A DNA stretch of 61,004 bases from Geobacteraceae bacterium. GTDB taxonomy: Bacteria; Desulfobacterota; Desulfuromonadia; Desulfuromonadales; Geopsychrobacteraceae. The stretch covers positions 1 through 61,004 of the forward strand of contig SLDV01000116.1 in assembly GCA_007125165.1 (NCBI GenBank), written 5' to 3'. Within the stretch, counting starts at the first letter, position 1; each line of letters starts with the position of its first letter. A program made the translations under genes and the position numbers. The notes below the pieces were generated by a model, which saw only the letters and a program-made list of their open reading frames with translations, was not told the origin of the DNA and did not search any database. Shown here piece after piece: positions 19,647 to 29,165 of the stretch.

Positions 19647-20411
19647 CTAGCGGCTTTTTTTCTGCTTCATCAAAAACTCGACACGTTCCAGGTCGGCCGG
19701 CGTGTCAACCCCGTGACTGTCCCATAGGGTCTCGGCGACATACAGGCGGATACCACGTTCAAGGGCGCGCAATTGCTCCAGGCGTTCAAACTTTTCGAGG
19801 GGGGTTTCCGGCCAACCAGGATAATCAAGAAGTAATGACCGACGATAAACATAAAGACCGATGTGGCGCCACAAGTCAAGCTGGGGCAAGTGAACGCCCA
19901 GCTCCTCTTCACTCAGATCTCGCGGCCAGGGGATGGGGGCACGGGAAAAATAAAGAGCAAATCCGGCGATATCCCTGACGACCTTGACCACATTCGGGTT
20001 ACGAAAATCTTCGACCCGGGTCAAGCGGGCAGCGAGAGTCCCCATCTGAATATCAGCAGAGTCAAGAAGCGGTTGTACGGCCTGATCAATCATCTGCGGG
20101 TGGATCATCGGCTCATCCCCCTGAACGTTGACGATCAACTCAGCGTCAAGAGTAGCGGCGACTTCCGCCAGACGATCGGTACCCGTCGGGTGATCATTTC
20201 GTGTCAGCATCGCTTCGCCGCCGAAACCCTGTACAGTCTCAAGAATACGCTGGTCGTCAGTTGCAACTATAACCCGGTCGACCAGTTCCGCCGCTGCCAC
20301 ACGCTCACAGACATGCTGTATCATGGGCCGCCCCAGGAGCAGGGCCAAGGGTTTGCCCGGAAATCGCGTTGAATGATAACGGGCCGGAATAACGGCTGTT
20401 ACTTTTTTCAT
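19647..20411 (-). CDS. kdsB: CMP-Kdo synthetase
   Basis: 254 residues. It transfers CMP from CTP to Kdo. Seen: the nucleotidyltransferase N-terminus VIPARYHSTRFPGKPLA, TRNDHPTGTDRLAEV, and VNVQGDEPMI with the metal-binding aspartate. First gene of the long minus-strand run that ends at metK; a 132-base gap separates it from pyrG. Confidence 0.96.
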   Translation of the reverse strand: MKKVTAVIPARYHSTRFPGKPLALLLGRPMIQHVCERVAAAELVDRVIVATDDQRILETVQGFGGEAMLTRNDHPTGTDRLAEVAATLDAELIVNVQGDEPMIHPQMIDQAVQPLLDSADIQMGTLAARLTRVEDFRNPNVVKVVRDIAGFALYFSRAPIPWPRDLSEEELGVHLPQLDLWRHIGLYVYRRSLLLDYPGWPETPLEKFERLEQLRALERGIRLYVAETLWDSHGVDTPADLERVEFLMKQKKSR

Positions 20412-20507
20412 GAGGTTACAATCCCTGGGTACAATTCACTCTGGATCCCCGACAGCAGCACTCGAGGATGACAACATTTGACGATATGGCGAATAGATAT
20501 CAATAAA

Positions 20508-22268
20508 TTATTCGCCAGGGGTCTTATAGAGTCTGGCGATCCGTTTTGACAATGAATAAATCTGTTTGAATTTGTCGGTAATTTCAAACTCGAGCTGCAA
20601 CAGTTTCAGCCGTTCCGCTTCACTTGCTGCCATGCTCTCCACCTGCCGACGAAATGCGCTTTCAACAGTCTCGTTCACTTCTCTACGCAAACTCAAGACG
20701 TCCTGAGCCAGACTTTGATCGTTTTCATTGACAGTGCGCACTGCCAGATCGAGGGACATACAGATATGGGTATGAAGACGCCCGAGAATATCAATTATCT
20801 GGGAGCCTGCCCGCAGAGGTATCTGCGCCATCTTAAAACCCGTTTCCACCAGCTCGGATTCGATAATATCACCGACACGTTCCAGCGTATCGGCGGCCTG
20901 ACTCAGAACATAATATTCATGAGCCTGCTCAGCAGTCAGTTCCTTTTTGCCGAGCATGGACAGATAACTGATAATCTCGGCGTGGAGCAGATCAACCGCA
21001 TCATCCCGCTTCTGCAAGTCACGAAACAGCCTGTTATCAAGCTTCTTCAGCGCAGGCCAGATGGCTTGCGTCATCTGTAAAACCTCCTGTCCGAGATGAC
21101 CAACCTCCATGCGTACCAGGTTCAATGCCGCCGCCGGCGTATCCAGCAGGCGCTTGTCCAGATATTTGGGCACAATAATCGGGGGCTTTTGCGGCTCTAG
21201 CTGTTCCGGTACCAGAATCATGACCAGACGCGCAAAAAACGGAGCAAAACCGATAAACACCAGTGTATTGACAACATTGAACAAGGTGTTGGCATTGGCG
21301 ATTTGACGCGGTGCTTCTGCTGCCAGACGATCAATCCCCTGCAGATGGGCATACTGGGGAGACAAAGACACGGTCAAGGTTGCCAATTGATCGATAAAAC
21401 CGATCCACAACAATACTCCGGCGACATTGAACATGACGTGCACAGCGGCGGCTCGCAGCGCCACCCGTGGCTTACCGATGGTTGCCAGCATGGCGGTAAC
21501 GCAGGTGCCAATATTAGCGCCCAGTGCCAGCGCAATTCCGGCCGGCAACGAAATAAACCCCTGACTTGCCAGGATGATTACCAGACCGGCGGTCGCGGCC
21601 GAGGATTGAATCAGCGCGGTGAAGAGTGCTCCAATCAGCAGGCCGACAAGGGGATGTTCCATCTGCACCATCCACTCAAGAAAAGGTGGGTAGGTGCGCA
21701 AAGGAATCATGGCATCGGTCATAATCCCCATGCCGAAGAAGATCAGACCCAGGCCAAGAAACATTCCACCATAATATTTGGACTGTTCCTGGCGGGAGAA
21801 TGTCTGCATGGCAAAACCGCCGGCGACCAGAAACAGTGCATATTCCGAAACGTTGAAAGCGATGACTTGCGCAGTGAAGGTAGAGCCGATATTGGCGCCC
21901 ATGATGATGCCAACGGACTGACCCAGGGTCATGACTCCGGAACTGACAAAGCCAACCACCAGAACAGTTGTCACTGATGAAGACTGCAGCATGGCAGTGC
22001 ACATGGCACCCACCGCAGCACCATTGAAGCGATTTGTTGTGAAGCGCTCTAAAAAGCTCTGTAATCGCGAACCGGCGGCCGCCTTCAGTGCCTCAGTCAA
22101 GCGGTCAAGGCCCAATAGAAACAGGGCCAGCCCGCCAAAGAGCCCCATCAACATGATTCCCCACGCGAACTTTTGTGCTTCAGGCACACCGATACCGGCT
22201 ACTGCCGGAGCGGTAGCAAGTATCAGTATAAACATGCAGATGACTGTCAGGGTTCGGGCTATCATCAT
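20508..22268 (-). CDS. Na/phosphate cotransporter with PhoU-like tail
   Basis: About 586 residues, Na/Pi cotransporter family II (NptA/YjbB-like). A hydrophobic N-terminal segment is followed by two related membrane repeats, each with a QSS motif: CTAMLQSSSVTTVLVVGF (near 95) and FTALIQSSAATAGLVI (near 220), plus GANIGST and GANIGTC loops. From about residue 355 a helical PhoU-like cytoplasmic domain follows (LERVGDIIESELVE). ATG 22268 is used; a GTG lies one codon upstream. Exports or imports phosphate; direction unknown. Confidence 0.88.
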   Translation of the reverse strand: MMIARTLTVICMFILILATAPAVAGIGVPEAQKFAWGIMLMGLFGGLALFLLGLDRLTEALKAAAGSRLQSFLERFTTNRFNGAAVGAMCTAMLQSSSVTTVLVVGFVSSGVMTLGQSVGIIMGANIGSTFTAQVIAFNVSEYALFLVAGGFAMQTFSRQEQSKYYGGMFLGLGLIFFGMGIMTDAMIPLRTYPPFLEWMVQMEHPLVGLLIGALFTALIQSSAATAGLVIILASQGFISLPAGIALALGANIGTCVTAMLATIGKPRVALRAAAVHVMFNVAGVLLWIGFIDQLATLTVSLSPQYAHLQGIDRLAAEAPRQIANANTLFNVVNTLVFIGFAPFFARLVMILVPEQLEPQKPPIIVPKYLDKRLLDTPAAALNLVRMEVGHLGQEVLQMTQAIWPALKKLDNRLFRDLQKRDDAVDLLHAEIISYLSMLGKKELTAEQAHEYYVLSQAADTLERVGDIIESELVETGFKMAQIPLRAGSQIIDILGRLHTHICMSLDLAVRTVNENDQSLAQDVLSLRREVNETVESAFRRQVESMAASEAERLKLLQLEFEITDKFKQIYSLSKRIARLYKTPGE

Positions 22269-22476
22269 CACTTACAGGGCTTGAGCACGTTGAGGGTGTT
22301 CTTTTATTGTTCCGCTGCGTCAACATCCTGATCATAGGAGCAGGCACATGAGGGCCCTGCCCTAGCCCCCCACAGAGAACCACACCTGCAACAAAAGTTC
22401 AGATATTTATCAATCGACGCAATATCACTACAGAATAATAACAGAGAAGTGGGTTCAGACGATAAATGATTGTGAA

Positions 22477-24006
22477 TCACTTAGCTGATTTATTGCGCAG
22501 ACGGGGAACAACGCCCTGGGCTATAGCCAGCAGAGCGGTCAGCAGCACACAAACAATGGCGAACAGGTCACCGAAGCGTGTGTAAAAAGTTGACTCGGCA
22601 CCAAGTCCGACAGGGCCGGTCATCTGCAATGTTTCAAAGATTGGTCCGGATTGCGTAACTTTTCCGCTCGGCGCAATCAGTGCAGATATCCCGGTGTTGG
22701 CAGAACGGGCGATCCAGATGCGGTTTTCGATAGCACGAAAACGCGCCATGGCCAAATGCTGATAAGGAGCAGAGGAGCGCCCGAACCAGGCGTCATTGGT
22801 CACATTGACCAGCAGGTCAGCCCCGAGGTGGACATGCTCTCTGGCCAGATAGGGAAATATCACCTCATAACAGACCAGCACCCCGAGTTTGTGCTCCCCC
22901 AGCGGAAGGGGCGAAATCGTTCCCGGACTGAAGTCCCCTACTCCAACCACCAGCTTATCTATAAAAGAGAGGAGTTTGCCCAGCGGCACATACTCCCCAA
23001 AAGGCACGAGATGAACCTTGTCGGAGCGCCCGCGGCTGACCCCGTCGGTGTCAATTAGAAATGCGCTGTTGAGATAACGATAATCTCCGGATGATCCGAG
23101 CTCGTAGGCCGGGCTGCCGACCAGAAGTGGTACCCCGGCCTGTTCTGGCAATTCATGAACCCGGTCGGACAATTCCGAGGGGTCCTGCAGGAAAAAGGGC
23201 GTTGCCGCCTCAGGCCAGATAAATAGATCGGGAGCGTCTTTTAGTGCCTGCCGCGACAGGGCCAAATAACGCTCAACAGTTGCCTGTTGCAGGGCCGGAT
23301 CCCACTTTTGGGACTGATCAAAATTGCCCTGAATCAACGCTACCTGCAGCTGTTCAGGGCGCTCATCAACAACCTGTACAGAACGCCAGACTCCATAACC
23401 GAAATGGCTGCTCAGAAGCAAAGCCACTCCAATCACTGCCCAGCGGGTAAAGGGTTGCCTGGGTTGCTGAATCAGTTGCGCGACCAGGACGTTGACCGCA
23501 ATCAGCATCAGGCCGACCCCGTAAACGCCGGTAACATCAGCGCTCTGAATAGCCGGACTGAAATTCTGCTGGGAATAACCGATCAGGGCCCAGGGAAAAC
23601 CGGTCAACAGCCAACCGCGGAAGAATTCAGAGGCCACCCAGATAATCGGCAGACTGAGCAGAACGGGGATGCCAAGTCGCTGTTTTACGCGCCAGGCAAG
23701 CCAGGTTGCTGTTGCGAAAAACAGTGCAAGATAGGCAACCAGAAGCAGATAGGCTACCAGAGATGAAAAAGGGTCAAGACCGCCAAAGGTGGTCATGACA
23801 ATGTTGAGCCAATACAGCACCACGGCAAAAAAGGTGAAGCCGGCCCAGAAACCACTGGCGAAGGGGCGCCTGTCCATAACCAGAAGCAGTGGAACCAACG
23901 CCACCCAGGCCAGCGGATAAAAATCAGGTCGGGGAAACGACAATGCCAGCAGCCACCCGGAAAAAGCCGCTATCAGCAGAGTTTTGTCAATCCGCAGCAT
24001 CACCAT
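22477..24006 (-). CDS. lnt: Apolipoprotein N-acyltransferase
   Basis: 509 residues. About six N-terminal membrane segments, then a periplasmic nitrilase-type domain with the catalytic set Glu (FIWPEAATP), Lys (SDKVHLVPFGEYVP) and Cys (GVLVCYEVIFPYLAR), and a final membrane segment. It adds the third acyl chain to lipoproteins such as BamD and MlaA encoded in this window. It overlaps the corC end by about 20 bases; ATG 24000 is an alternative start. Confidence 0.95.
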   Translation of the reverse strand: MVMLRIDKTLLIAAFSGWLLALSFPRPDFYPLAWVALVPLLLVMDRRPFASGFWAGFTFFAVVLYWLNIVMTTFGGLDPFSSLVAYLLLVAYLALFFATATWLAWRVKQRLGIPVLLSLPIIWVASEFFRGWLLTGFPWALIGYSQQNFSPAIQSADVTGVYGVGLMLIAVNVLVAQLIQQPRQPFTRWAVIGVALLLSSHFGYGVWRSVQVVDERPEQLQVALIQGNFDQSQKWDPALQQATVERYLALSRQALKDAPDLFIWPEAATPFFLQDPSELSDRVHELPEQAGVPLLVGSPAYELGSSGDYRYLNSAFLIDTDGVSRGRSDKVHLVPFGEYVPLGKLLSFIDKLVVGVGDFSPGTISPLPLGEHKLGVLVCYEVIFPYLAREHVHLGADLLVNVTNDAWFGRSSAPYQHLAMARFRAIENRIWIARSANTGISALIAPSGKVTQSGPIFETLQMTGPVGLGAESTFYTRFGDLFAIVCVLLTALLAIAQGVVPRLRNKSAK

Positions 24007-24847
24007 CCGACTCTGCTCGCAACGGGAAAATGCGGATCTGTTGAATCGCGCGCTGGTCCCCTTTCTCTATTAACATGTCAAACTGGCCAACACGGACCTT
24101 TTCTCCCATCGCCGGTACCCGGCCAAACTGTTCAATCACGTAACCACCGACGGTATCGAACTTCTCCCGTGCCACCTCGACATCAAAATATTCCTCGAAC
24201 TCTTCAATATTCAGGCGCCCGTTCACCACGACCGTTCCGTCCGGATCTTCGCTCAACCAGTCTTCCTCCAGATCGTACTCATCCTGGATATCACCGACGA
24301 TCTCCTCGAGAAGATCCTCGATGGTTACCAGACCGGCCGTGCCACCATATTCGTCGATAACAATAGCAATATGCACGCGGGTTTCACGAAATTCGCGCAA
24401 CAGAACGCTGACCTGTTTCGATTCGGGCACCAGAAACGGCTGCCGCAACACCTTTTCAAGGGGAACCTTATCCAGGGGCTGGCCCCAATAATGAAGTAGA
24501 TCCTTGGCGTAGACCAGGCCGATAATATTATCGATATTCCCCTTGTAAACCGGGATCCGTGTGTGTCCGGACTGCAGAATCGCCTCGAGCACATGGGTCA
24601 ACGGCGAAGCGGCATCAACGCAGACCATGTCGGTGCGCGGAACCATGATTTCACGTAGGTAGGTTTCGTCCAGTTCGAGGATTGACTGGAGCATATCACC
24701 TTCTTCCTCATCAATAATACCAAGCTGCTCCGATTCATCGATGAGAAGTTGCAGCTCGCCTTCACTGGTAGCCTGCGGTCGGCTGTGCAGCCGGTTCAGC
24801 AGACGCCTTAGCAACCCCTGCTGTTCCCTTTCCTGGTCATTGTCCAC
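23987..24847 (-). CDS. corC: CorC/TlyC-type CBS-domain protein
   Basis: 286 residues with no membrane segment: an acidic N-terminus, a CBS pair (EIMVPRTDMVCVDAASPL near residue 65; VHIAIVIDEYGGTAGLVTIEDLLEEIVGDI in parts) and a C-terminal transporter-associated domain (VVNGRLNIEEFEEYF, FDTVGGYVIEQFGRVP). Proteins of this group help magnesium/cobalt efflux. Belongs to the conserved ybeY-corC-lnt block; 51 bases after ybeY. Confidence 0.9.
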   Translation of the reverse strand: MDNDQEREQQGLLRRLLNRLHSRPQATSEGELQLLIDESEQLGIIDEEEGDMLQSILELDETYLREIMVPRTDMVCVDAASPLTHVLEAILQSGHTRIPVYKGNIDNIIGLVYAKDLLHYWGQPLDKVPLEKVLRQPFLVPESKQVSVLLREFRETRVHIAIVIDEYGGTAGLVTIEDLLEEIVGDIQDEYDLEEDWLSEDPDGTVVVNGRLNIEEFEEYFDVEVAREKFDTVGGYVIEQFGRVPAMGEKVRVGQFDMLIEKGDQRAIQQIRIFPLRAESDGDAAD

Positions 24848-24898
24848 CTTGTTCAGTTGCTCCTTTTCTACAGATTTTCAGGTTCAAGGCGTAAGTGC

Positions 24899-25363
24899 TC
24901 ATTGCTCCGCCGCCAGAGGAAGTTCCTCTATCAGCCGGGAAAAAATTTCCCGCTCACGCTTTTCCATCTCTACAGCCTGCTTTACTGTTCCGCGCTCATG
25001 GTCGTAGCCGAGCAGATGCAGGATGCCATGGACCAGCAGAAACCAGAGTTCGTGTTCGAAGGGAATTTCAGCCGCTGCTGCATCAGCGGCGGCACGCTCT
25101 GCTGAAATCACCACATCGCCAAGCAGGTACGGTTGAACCCCTGCTCCCTGCCCTTCCTGCATGGCGAATGAAATCACATTGGTCGGCCGGTCGCGCTGCA
25201 GATAGTCCCGATTGATACGCCGGATACCTTCATTGTCGAGAATCAGAATCGACAACTCAGCGTCAGACTTCCCGCAGATATCTAAGATCCGCTGAGCTAC
25301 TCTGCGTAGCGGCCGTTTGAGAACCCGGTACCGGCGTTGGCGGTTTTCGATCTGAATTCGCAT
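24899..25363 (-). CDS. ybeY: Endoribonuclease YbeY
   Basis: 154 residues. Metal-dependent RNase needed for 16S rRNA 3'-end maturation and late ribosome quality control. The zinc motif HGILHLLGYDH is intact, preceded by the TNVISFAM strand. ATG 25363 begins the conserved MRIQIENRQRR and has AAGG upstream; this places the first 33 codons on top of the 3' end of pgpH in another frame, an unusual 101-base overlap. Confidence 0.94.
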   Translation of the reverse strand: MRIQIENRQRRYRVLKRPLRRVAQRILDICGKSDAELSILILDNEGIRRINRDYLQRDRPTNVISFAMQEGQGAGVQPYLLGDVVISAERAAADAAAAEIPFEHELWFLLVHGILHLLGYDHERGTVKQAVEMEKREREIFSRLIEELPLAAEQ

Positions 25364-27668
25364 TGTTGGCCTTGACCTTTTCTCGCGTAGCAGCGGCATC
25401 GCTGCCATCACTTTTGTTTTTGACTATATGGACCGGCTCCGGATAGTCGACCCGATGGTGGAACGAACTTGACAGGACGCGGGTAAAGCTTCTGGCAATT
25501 TCATTCAAATCTTTCAAGGTCAGATCACACTCATTGAGCTGCCCGTCGATAAAGATGTTATTGATCAGTTTTTTCACCATCCCCTGAATGCGCGCCGGAG
25601 TGGGATCGGCCAGGGTACGGCTGGCCGCCTCGACGGCATCTGCCAGCATGATCAGAGCCGCTTCCCTGGTTTGCGGCTTGGGGCCATGGTAACGATAGTC
25701 GCGCTCATTGATCTGTTGTACTCCCGGATCAGCAAGGGTTTTGGCGCGATCATAAAAAAACTTGATCAAGGCGGTACCGTGATGTTGCTGAATGATATCA
25801 ATCAATTCCGATCCGAGCTTGTTCTCCCGCGCCAGATCAACCCCGTCCTTGACATGGGAGGTCAGGATCAGGGCACTCATAGAGGGTGCCAGTTTGTCGT
25901 GCTTATTCCTCTGCCCGCCCGTATTTTCGATAAAGTAAAGGGGTTTGCGTATTTTTCCGATGTCGTGATAATAGGCCGCCACGCGCGCCAGCAGGGGGTT
26001 GGCACGAATCGACTCAGCCGCTGACTCGGCGAGGTTGCCGACCAGAATCGAGTGATGGTAGGTTCCCGGCGCCTGAATCATCAGTTGGCGCAAAACCGGC
26101 GCATTCATATTGGCCAGTTCCAGCAGCTTGATATCGGTTGTATATTTGAACAGCGACTCAACCAGGGGGATGGTACCGTTAACAATGATCGCACTGATCA
26201 TCCCTCCGGCAAAACCGAATCCAAGACGATACAACAACTGCATATCGGCAGCACGTCCGGTCAGCAGATGCAGACCGATCAGCATGGCGACGTTGGCCAG
26301 GCCGAGCCACAGACCGGCACGATAGAGGGTTGTTCGCTGCTGACATTGGCGAACTCCGTGAGCTCCGACAATACTGCCGACCAAAGCATAAAGGGCCACC
26401 AGAAGGTTATTACCGAACAGCACTCCTGCCAGAACGGCACTGGCAACAGCGACAATGAAAGCGGTTTCGGAATTGAGCACAATTCGTACCAGCATCGCTG
26501 CCAGGGCAAAAGGAATAGCATAATGGTAGGTCGCCGCATCGATTGACGTCAGAACCGTCCCCATGCCGGCAGAAACGAAGATCGATACCTTGATCAGAAG
26601 AAAGTGGGCGATAAGGACCGCTCCCAGAAACATCAGGTCACGTCGATCGGGATTGAACTTGCTGATGTTTCCCTGGGCGAAGACAAAACCAGCGAAGATC
26701 AGCAACAGAATACAGATGAGCAGGCCGGCAGCGGTCTGAAGTGAGTGGCTGCTTCGCCCCGACTCCCGCAACGCCTGGAGCTTGGCAATCTGGTCGGCGG
26801 TGATCCGCTCCCCCTCCCTGACCACCATTTCCCCTTTCTTGATCTGAAAAAAAACCGGCGTCACCTGACTTCCTGCTATCAACCGACGGTGCTCTGTTTC
26901 CTGCTGATCAAACTCCAGATTGGGACGCAACTGCTGCTGTACCAGCTTCAACAGAACCTGTTGCTGGGCAGTATTCAGGGCAGCAATACGTGCCAGATGT
27001 CGTTCTGCAGCGTGAAAAGCTTCGTTAAGCCCGATGGCGCGATCAAACCATTGATCCGTCGGCGCCCGCTCACGCTCACCTTCCATCACCACCATTCCTT
27101 GTCGCCGAGCTTCCTGAAAGTTCTGCATGCTGGCAACAATTGGACGATCAAACAAAGGGGTCAGCAGATCACGAATCTGGTGCACCATATCCATGTCAAG
27201 GGGAAGGCTTAAGAGCGGCCCATAGTCATCATCGGTAAGGGGCACGCCAAAATCTGCTTCCAGGCGCGGCAGAAGATCTTCAAATGAGTATAGCTCTGTC
27301 TCACCCAGACGGTGGGACAAAAACACCAGGCCCCGTTCAAGCCTTTCGACTGCCCGCGATCCGACAGTCGGATCGAAACGATAGACCAACGGCACATCAC
27401 GAGCAGCGGATTCGCGTTTGGCACGAGTCAGCTCCACATCTTCAACCAGCAGGTCACGCGGAGACTTGATATCTCTGGGAGCAATGTCTCCGGGCATGTA
27501 GGATGCCGGGATTAAGCCCCCTTTAGGAGCGATAATAACAGCCAGAAGCAGCGCAACGCCGAGGAGTACCCATTTTCGCAACTGTACCGTACTACTCCAG
27601 AAACGACTTTTGTGCCAGTTTTTGAGGCGACTGCGCCCCACATTTTTCTGTTTTTTATCTTTGGTCAT
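25263..27668 (-). CDS. pgpH: 7TM-HD membrane phosphohydrolase (PgpH family)
   Basis: 801 residues. An N-terminal membrane anchor (VLLGVALLLAVIIAPKG), a large extracytoplasmic region, about seven membrane segments in the middle, and a cytoplasmic HD domain (TYHHSILVGNLAESAAES, RVAAYYHDIGKIRKPLYF, DIIQQHHGTALIKFFY). Characterised PgpH proteins hydrolyse cyclic di-AMP; activity here is inferred. The last 40 or so residues are low-complexity and are encoded over the start of ybeY. Follows phoH by 7 bases. Confidence 0.92.
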   Translation of the reverse strand: MTKDKKQKNVGRSRLKNWHKSRFWSSTVQLRKWVLLGVALLLAVIIAPKGGLIPASYMPGDIAPRDIKSPRDLLVEDVELTRAKRESAARDVPLVYRFDPTVGSRAVERLERGLVFLSHRLGETELYSFEDLLPRLEADFGVPLTDDDYGPLLSLPLDMDMVHQIRDLLTPLFDRPIVASMQNFQEARRQGMVVMEGERERAPTDQWFDRAIGLNEAFHAAERHLARIAALNTAQQQVLLKLVQQQLRPNLEFDQQETEHRRLIAGSQVTPVFFQIKKGEMVVREGERITADQIAKLQALRESGRSSHSLQTAAGLLICILLLIFAGFVFAQGNISKFNPDRRDLMFLGAVLIAHFLLIKVSIFVSAGMGTVLTSIDAATYHYAIPFALAAMLVRIVLNSETAFIVAVASAVLAGVLFGNNLLVALYALVGSIVGAHGVRQCQQRTTLYRAGLWLGLANVAMLIGLHLLTGRAADMQLLYRLGFGFAGGMISAIIVNGTIPLVESLFKYTTDIKLLELANMNAPVLRQLMIQAPGTYHHSILVGNLAESAAESIRANPLLARVAAYYHDIGKIRKPLYFIENTGGQRNKHDKLAPSMSALILTSHVKDGVDLARENKLGSELIDIIQQHHGTALIKFFYDRAKTLADPGVQQINERDYRYHGPKPQTREAALIMLADAVEAASRTLADPTPARIQGMVKKLINNIFIDGQLNECDLTLKDLNEIARSFTRVLSSSFHHRVDYPEPVHIVKNKSDGSDAAATREKVKANNANSDRKPPTPVPGSQTAATQSSSADLRYLREV

Positions 27669-27675
27669 GAATCCT

Positions 27676-28761
27676 CTAGGTCAAATCAGGCGAGGGCGTT
27701 TTGACAGGGCTGGACTGGGAAATGTCAGTCTTTGAAGGGGTTTTCTCATCGCTACGCTGATAGGCCTGTACGATCGCCTGAACAATTGGATGACGCACAA
27801 CATCAAGATCACTGAACCAGGTGAAAGCGATATCCGGGACATCGTGCAGCACCTCGACGGCATTGAGCAGACCTGATCCGGTTCCGCGTGGCAGATCAAC
27901 CTGGGTCACATCACCGGTAATCACCGCCTGGCTGCCGAAGCCGATCCGGGTCAAAAACATTTTCATCTGTTCTGATGTTGTGTTCTGGGCCTCATCCAAT
28001 ATAACAAAGGCATCATTAAGAGTACGCCCGCGCATAAAGGCCAGTGGAGCCACCTCGACCACACCGGTATCGACCAGGCCTCGGGCCTTTTCAAGATCAA
28101 TCATATCATAAAGAGCATCATAAAGCGGCCGCAGGTAGGGATTCACTTTCTCCGCCAGATCCCCCGGCAGAAAACCCAGCTTCTCTCCAGCCTCAACTGC
28201 CGGACGGACAAGCATGATACGGCTGACCTCTTTGCGCATCAGAGCGGCAACCCCCATGGCCATAGCCAGATAGGTTTTGCCGGTTCCTGCCGGACCAATG
28301 CCGAAAACAATCGTTTTGCTGCGGATCTGATCAATATAGCTTTTTTGCGCCAGACTTTTGGGGGTAATCAGTTTGTTGCGGGCCGAAACAAATACGGTAT
28401 CGTAAAAAATGTCGCGCAGATTGGTTGAAGAGTCGGTTGACAGAATGCGAATGGCGTAATCGATGTCGGCAGGATACAGAGGCATCTCATCACGCAACAG
28501 CGCACAGAGTTCCTCCAACACTCGGTAGCCAACCTGTACCTGCGCAGGATCACCGGACAGTTGCAGCGCTGTCCCCTGACTTCCCAAGCGAATCCCCAAC
28601 TTCTTTTCTATCAGCTTCAGGTTCTGATTCTGCTGGCCGAACAGTTGGGCCGCCAACGCAGCATTGCCGACATCAAAAGACTTGCGGGGGTTCATATGCA
28701 ACATATCGATAGATAGAAAGTTTGAGTAATCACGGCGGAAATCTAGCACCAAACGATTCAT
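27676..28761 (-). CDS. phoH: PhoH-like ATPase
   Basis: About 361 residues. N-terminal KH-like region (KLIEKKLGIRLGSQGTALQL), then a helicase-like ATPase core with GIGPAGTGKTYLAMAMGV (Walker A) and AFVILDEAQNTTSEQMKMFL (Walker B). It is usually linked to RNA handling and sits before pgpH and ybeY in many bacteria. Start uncertain: ATG 28761 is used, GTG 28776 and ATG 28707 are in frame and no site has a strong ribosome binding site. Confidence 0.92.
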   Translation of the reverse strand: MNRLVLDFRRDYSNFLSIDMLHMNPRKSFDVGNAALAAQLFGQQNQNLKLIEKKLGIRLGSQGTALQLSGDPAQVQVGYRVLEELCALLRDEMPLYPADIDYAIRILSTDSSTNLRDIFYDTVFVSARNKLITPKSLAQKSYIDQIRSKTIVFGIGPAGTGKTYLAMAMGVAALMRKEVSRIMLVRPAVEAGEKLGFLPGDLAEKVNPYLRPLYDALYDMIDLEKARGLVDTGVVEVAPLAFMRGRTLNDAFVILDEAQNTTSEQMKMFLTRIGFGSQAVITGDVTQVDLPRGTGSGLLNAVEVLHDVPDIAFTWFSDLDVVRHPIVQAIVQAYQRSDEKTPSKTDISQSSPVKTPSPDLT

Positions 28762-28839
28762 CAATGCAAGAGGCACATCCTTAAGATGACGTCATTCCCC
28801 TCTAACCTGTCTCATGATATAATTCTATTTTATTAAATG

Positions 28840-28995
28840 ATTAGCACCAATCTTCCGCTTGAACCCTTCTCCTGAGGGAGAAGGTGGCTGAAAGCCGGAT
28901 GAGAGGGCTTTGGATGGTCAAATCTCCCCCCTCACCCTGGTCCTCTCCCTCAGGGAGAGGGGATAAGATTGCATCCACGGAAGATTAGTTCTAAT
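28840..28995. repeat. Composite palindromic intergenic element
   Basis: The outer ends ATTAGCACCAATCTTCCG (28840-28857) and CGGAAGATTAGTTCTAAT (28978-28995) are inverted copies with two mismatches. Inside are two short hairpins, CTTCTCC-tga-GGGAGAAG (about 28866-28883) and CCTCTCCC-tca-GGGAGAGG (about 28942-28960). The layout is that of a small non-autonomous mobile element. It lies in the 389-base gap between divergent phoH and the HEAT-like gene; apart from this and the next repeat I see no gene in that gap. Confidence 0.6.
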
Positions 28996-29033
28996 CCGGC
29001 TTTATTATTGCTGTGGCGGTTAAATATTGAAAT

Positions 29034-29101
29034 GGGGCGCGATTCATCGTGCCCGATTGTCAAAACAGGTCCACAAAACAGGGCGCGATGAATCGCGCCC
29101 C
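29034..29101. repeat. Inverted repeat GGGGCGCGATTCATCG type
   Basis: GGGGCGCGATTCATCGTGCCC (29034-29054, 21 bases in all, here named only by its ends GGGGCGCGATT...GTGCCC) and its near-perfect inverse at 29081-29101 flank a 26-base loop. The arms are G+C-rich and each is nearly self-complementary, as in REP-type elements. It ends 65 bases before the GTG start of the HEAT-like gene. Confidence 0.55.
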
Positions 29102-29165
29102 GACACCAACGCAGGATTCAGATATTTATACACCGGGTCAGTATGTCAGACACTAAGGGCGAAAA

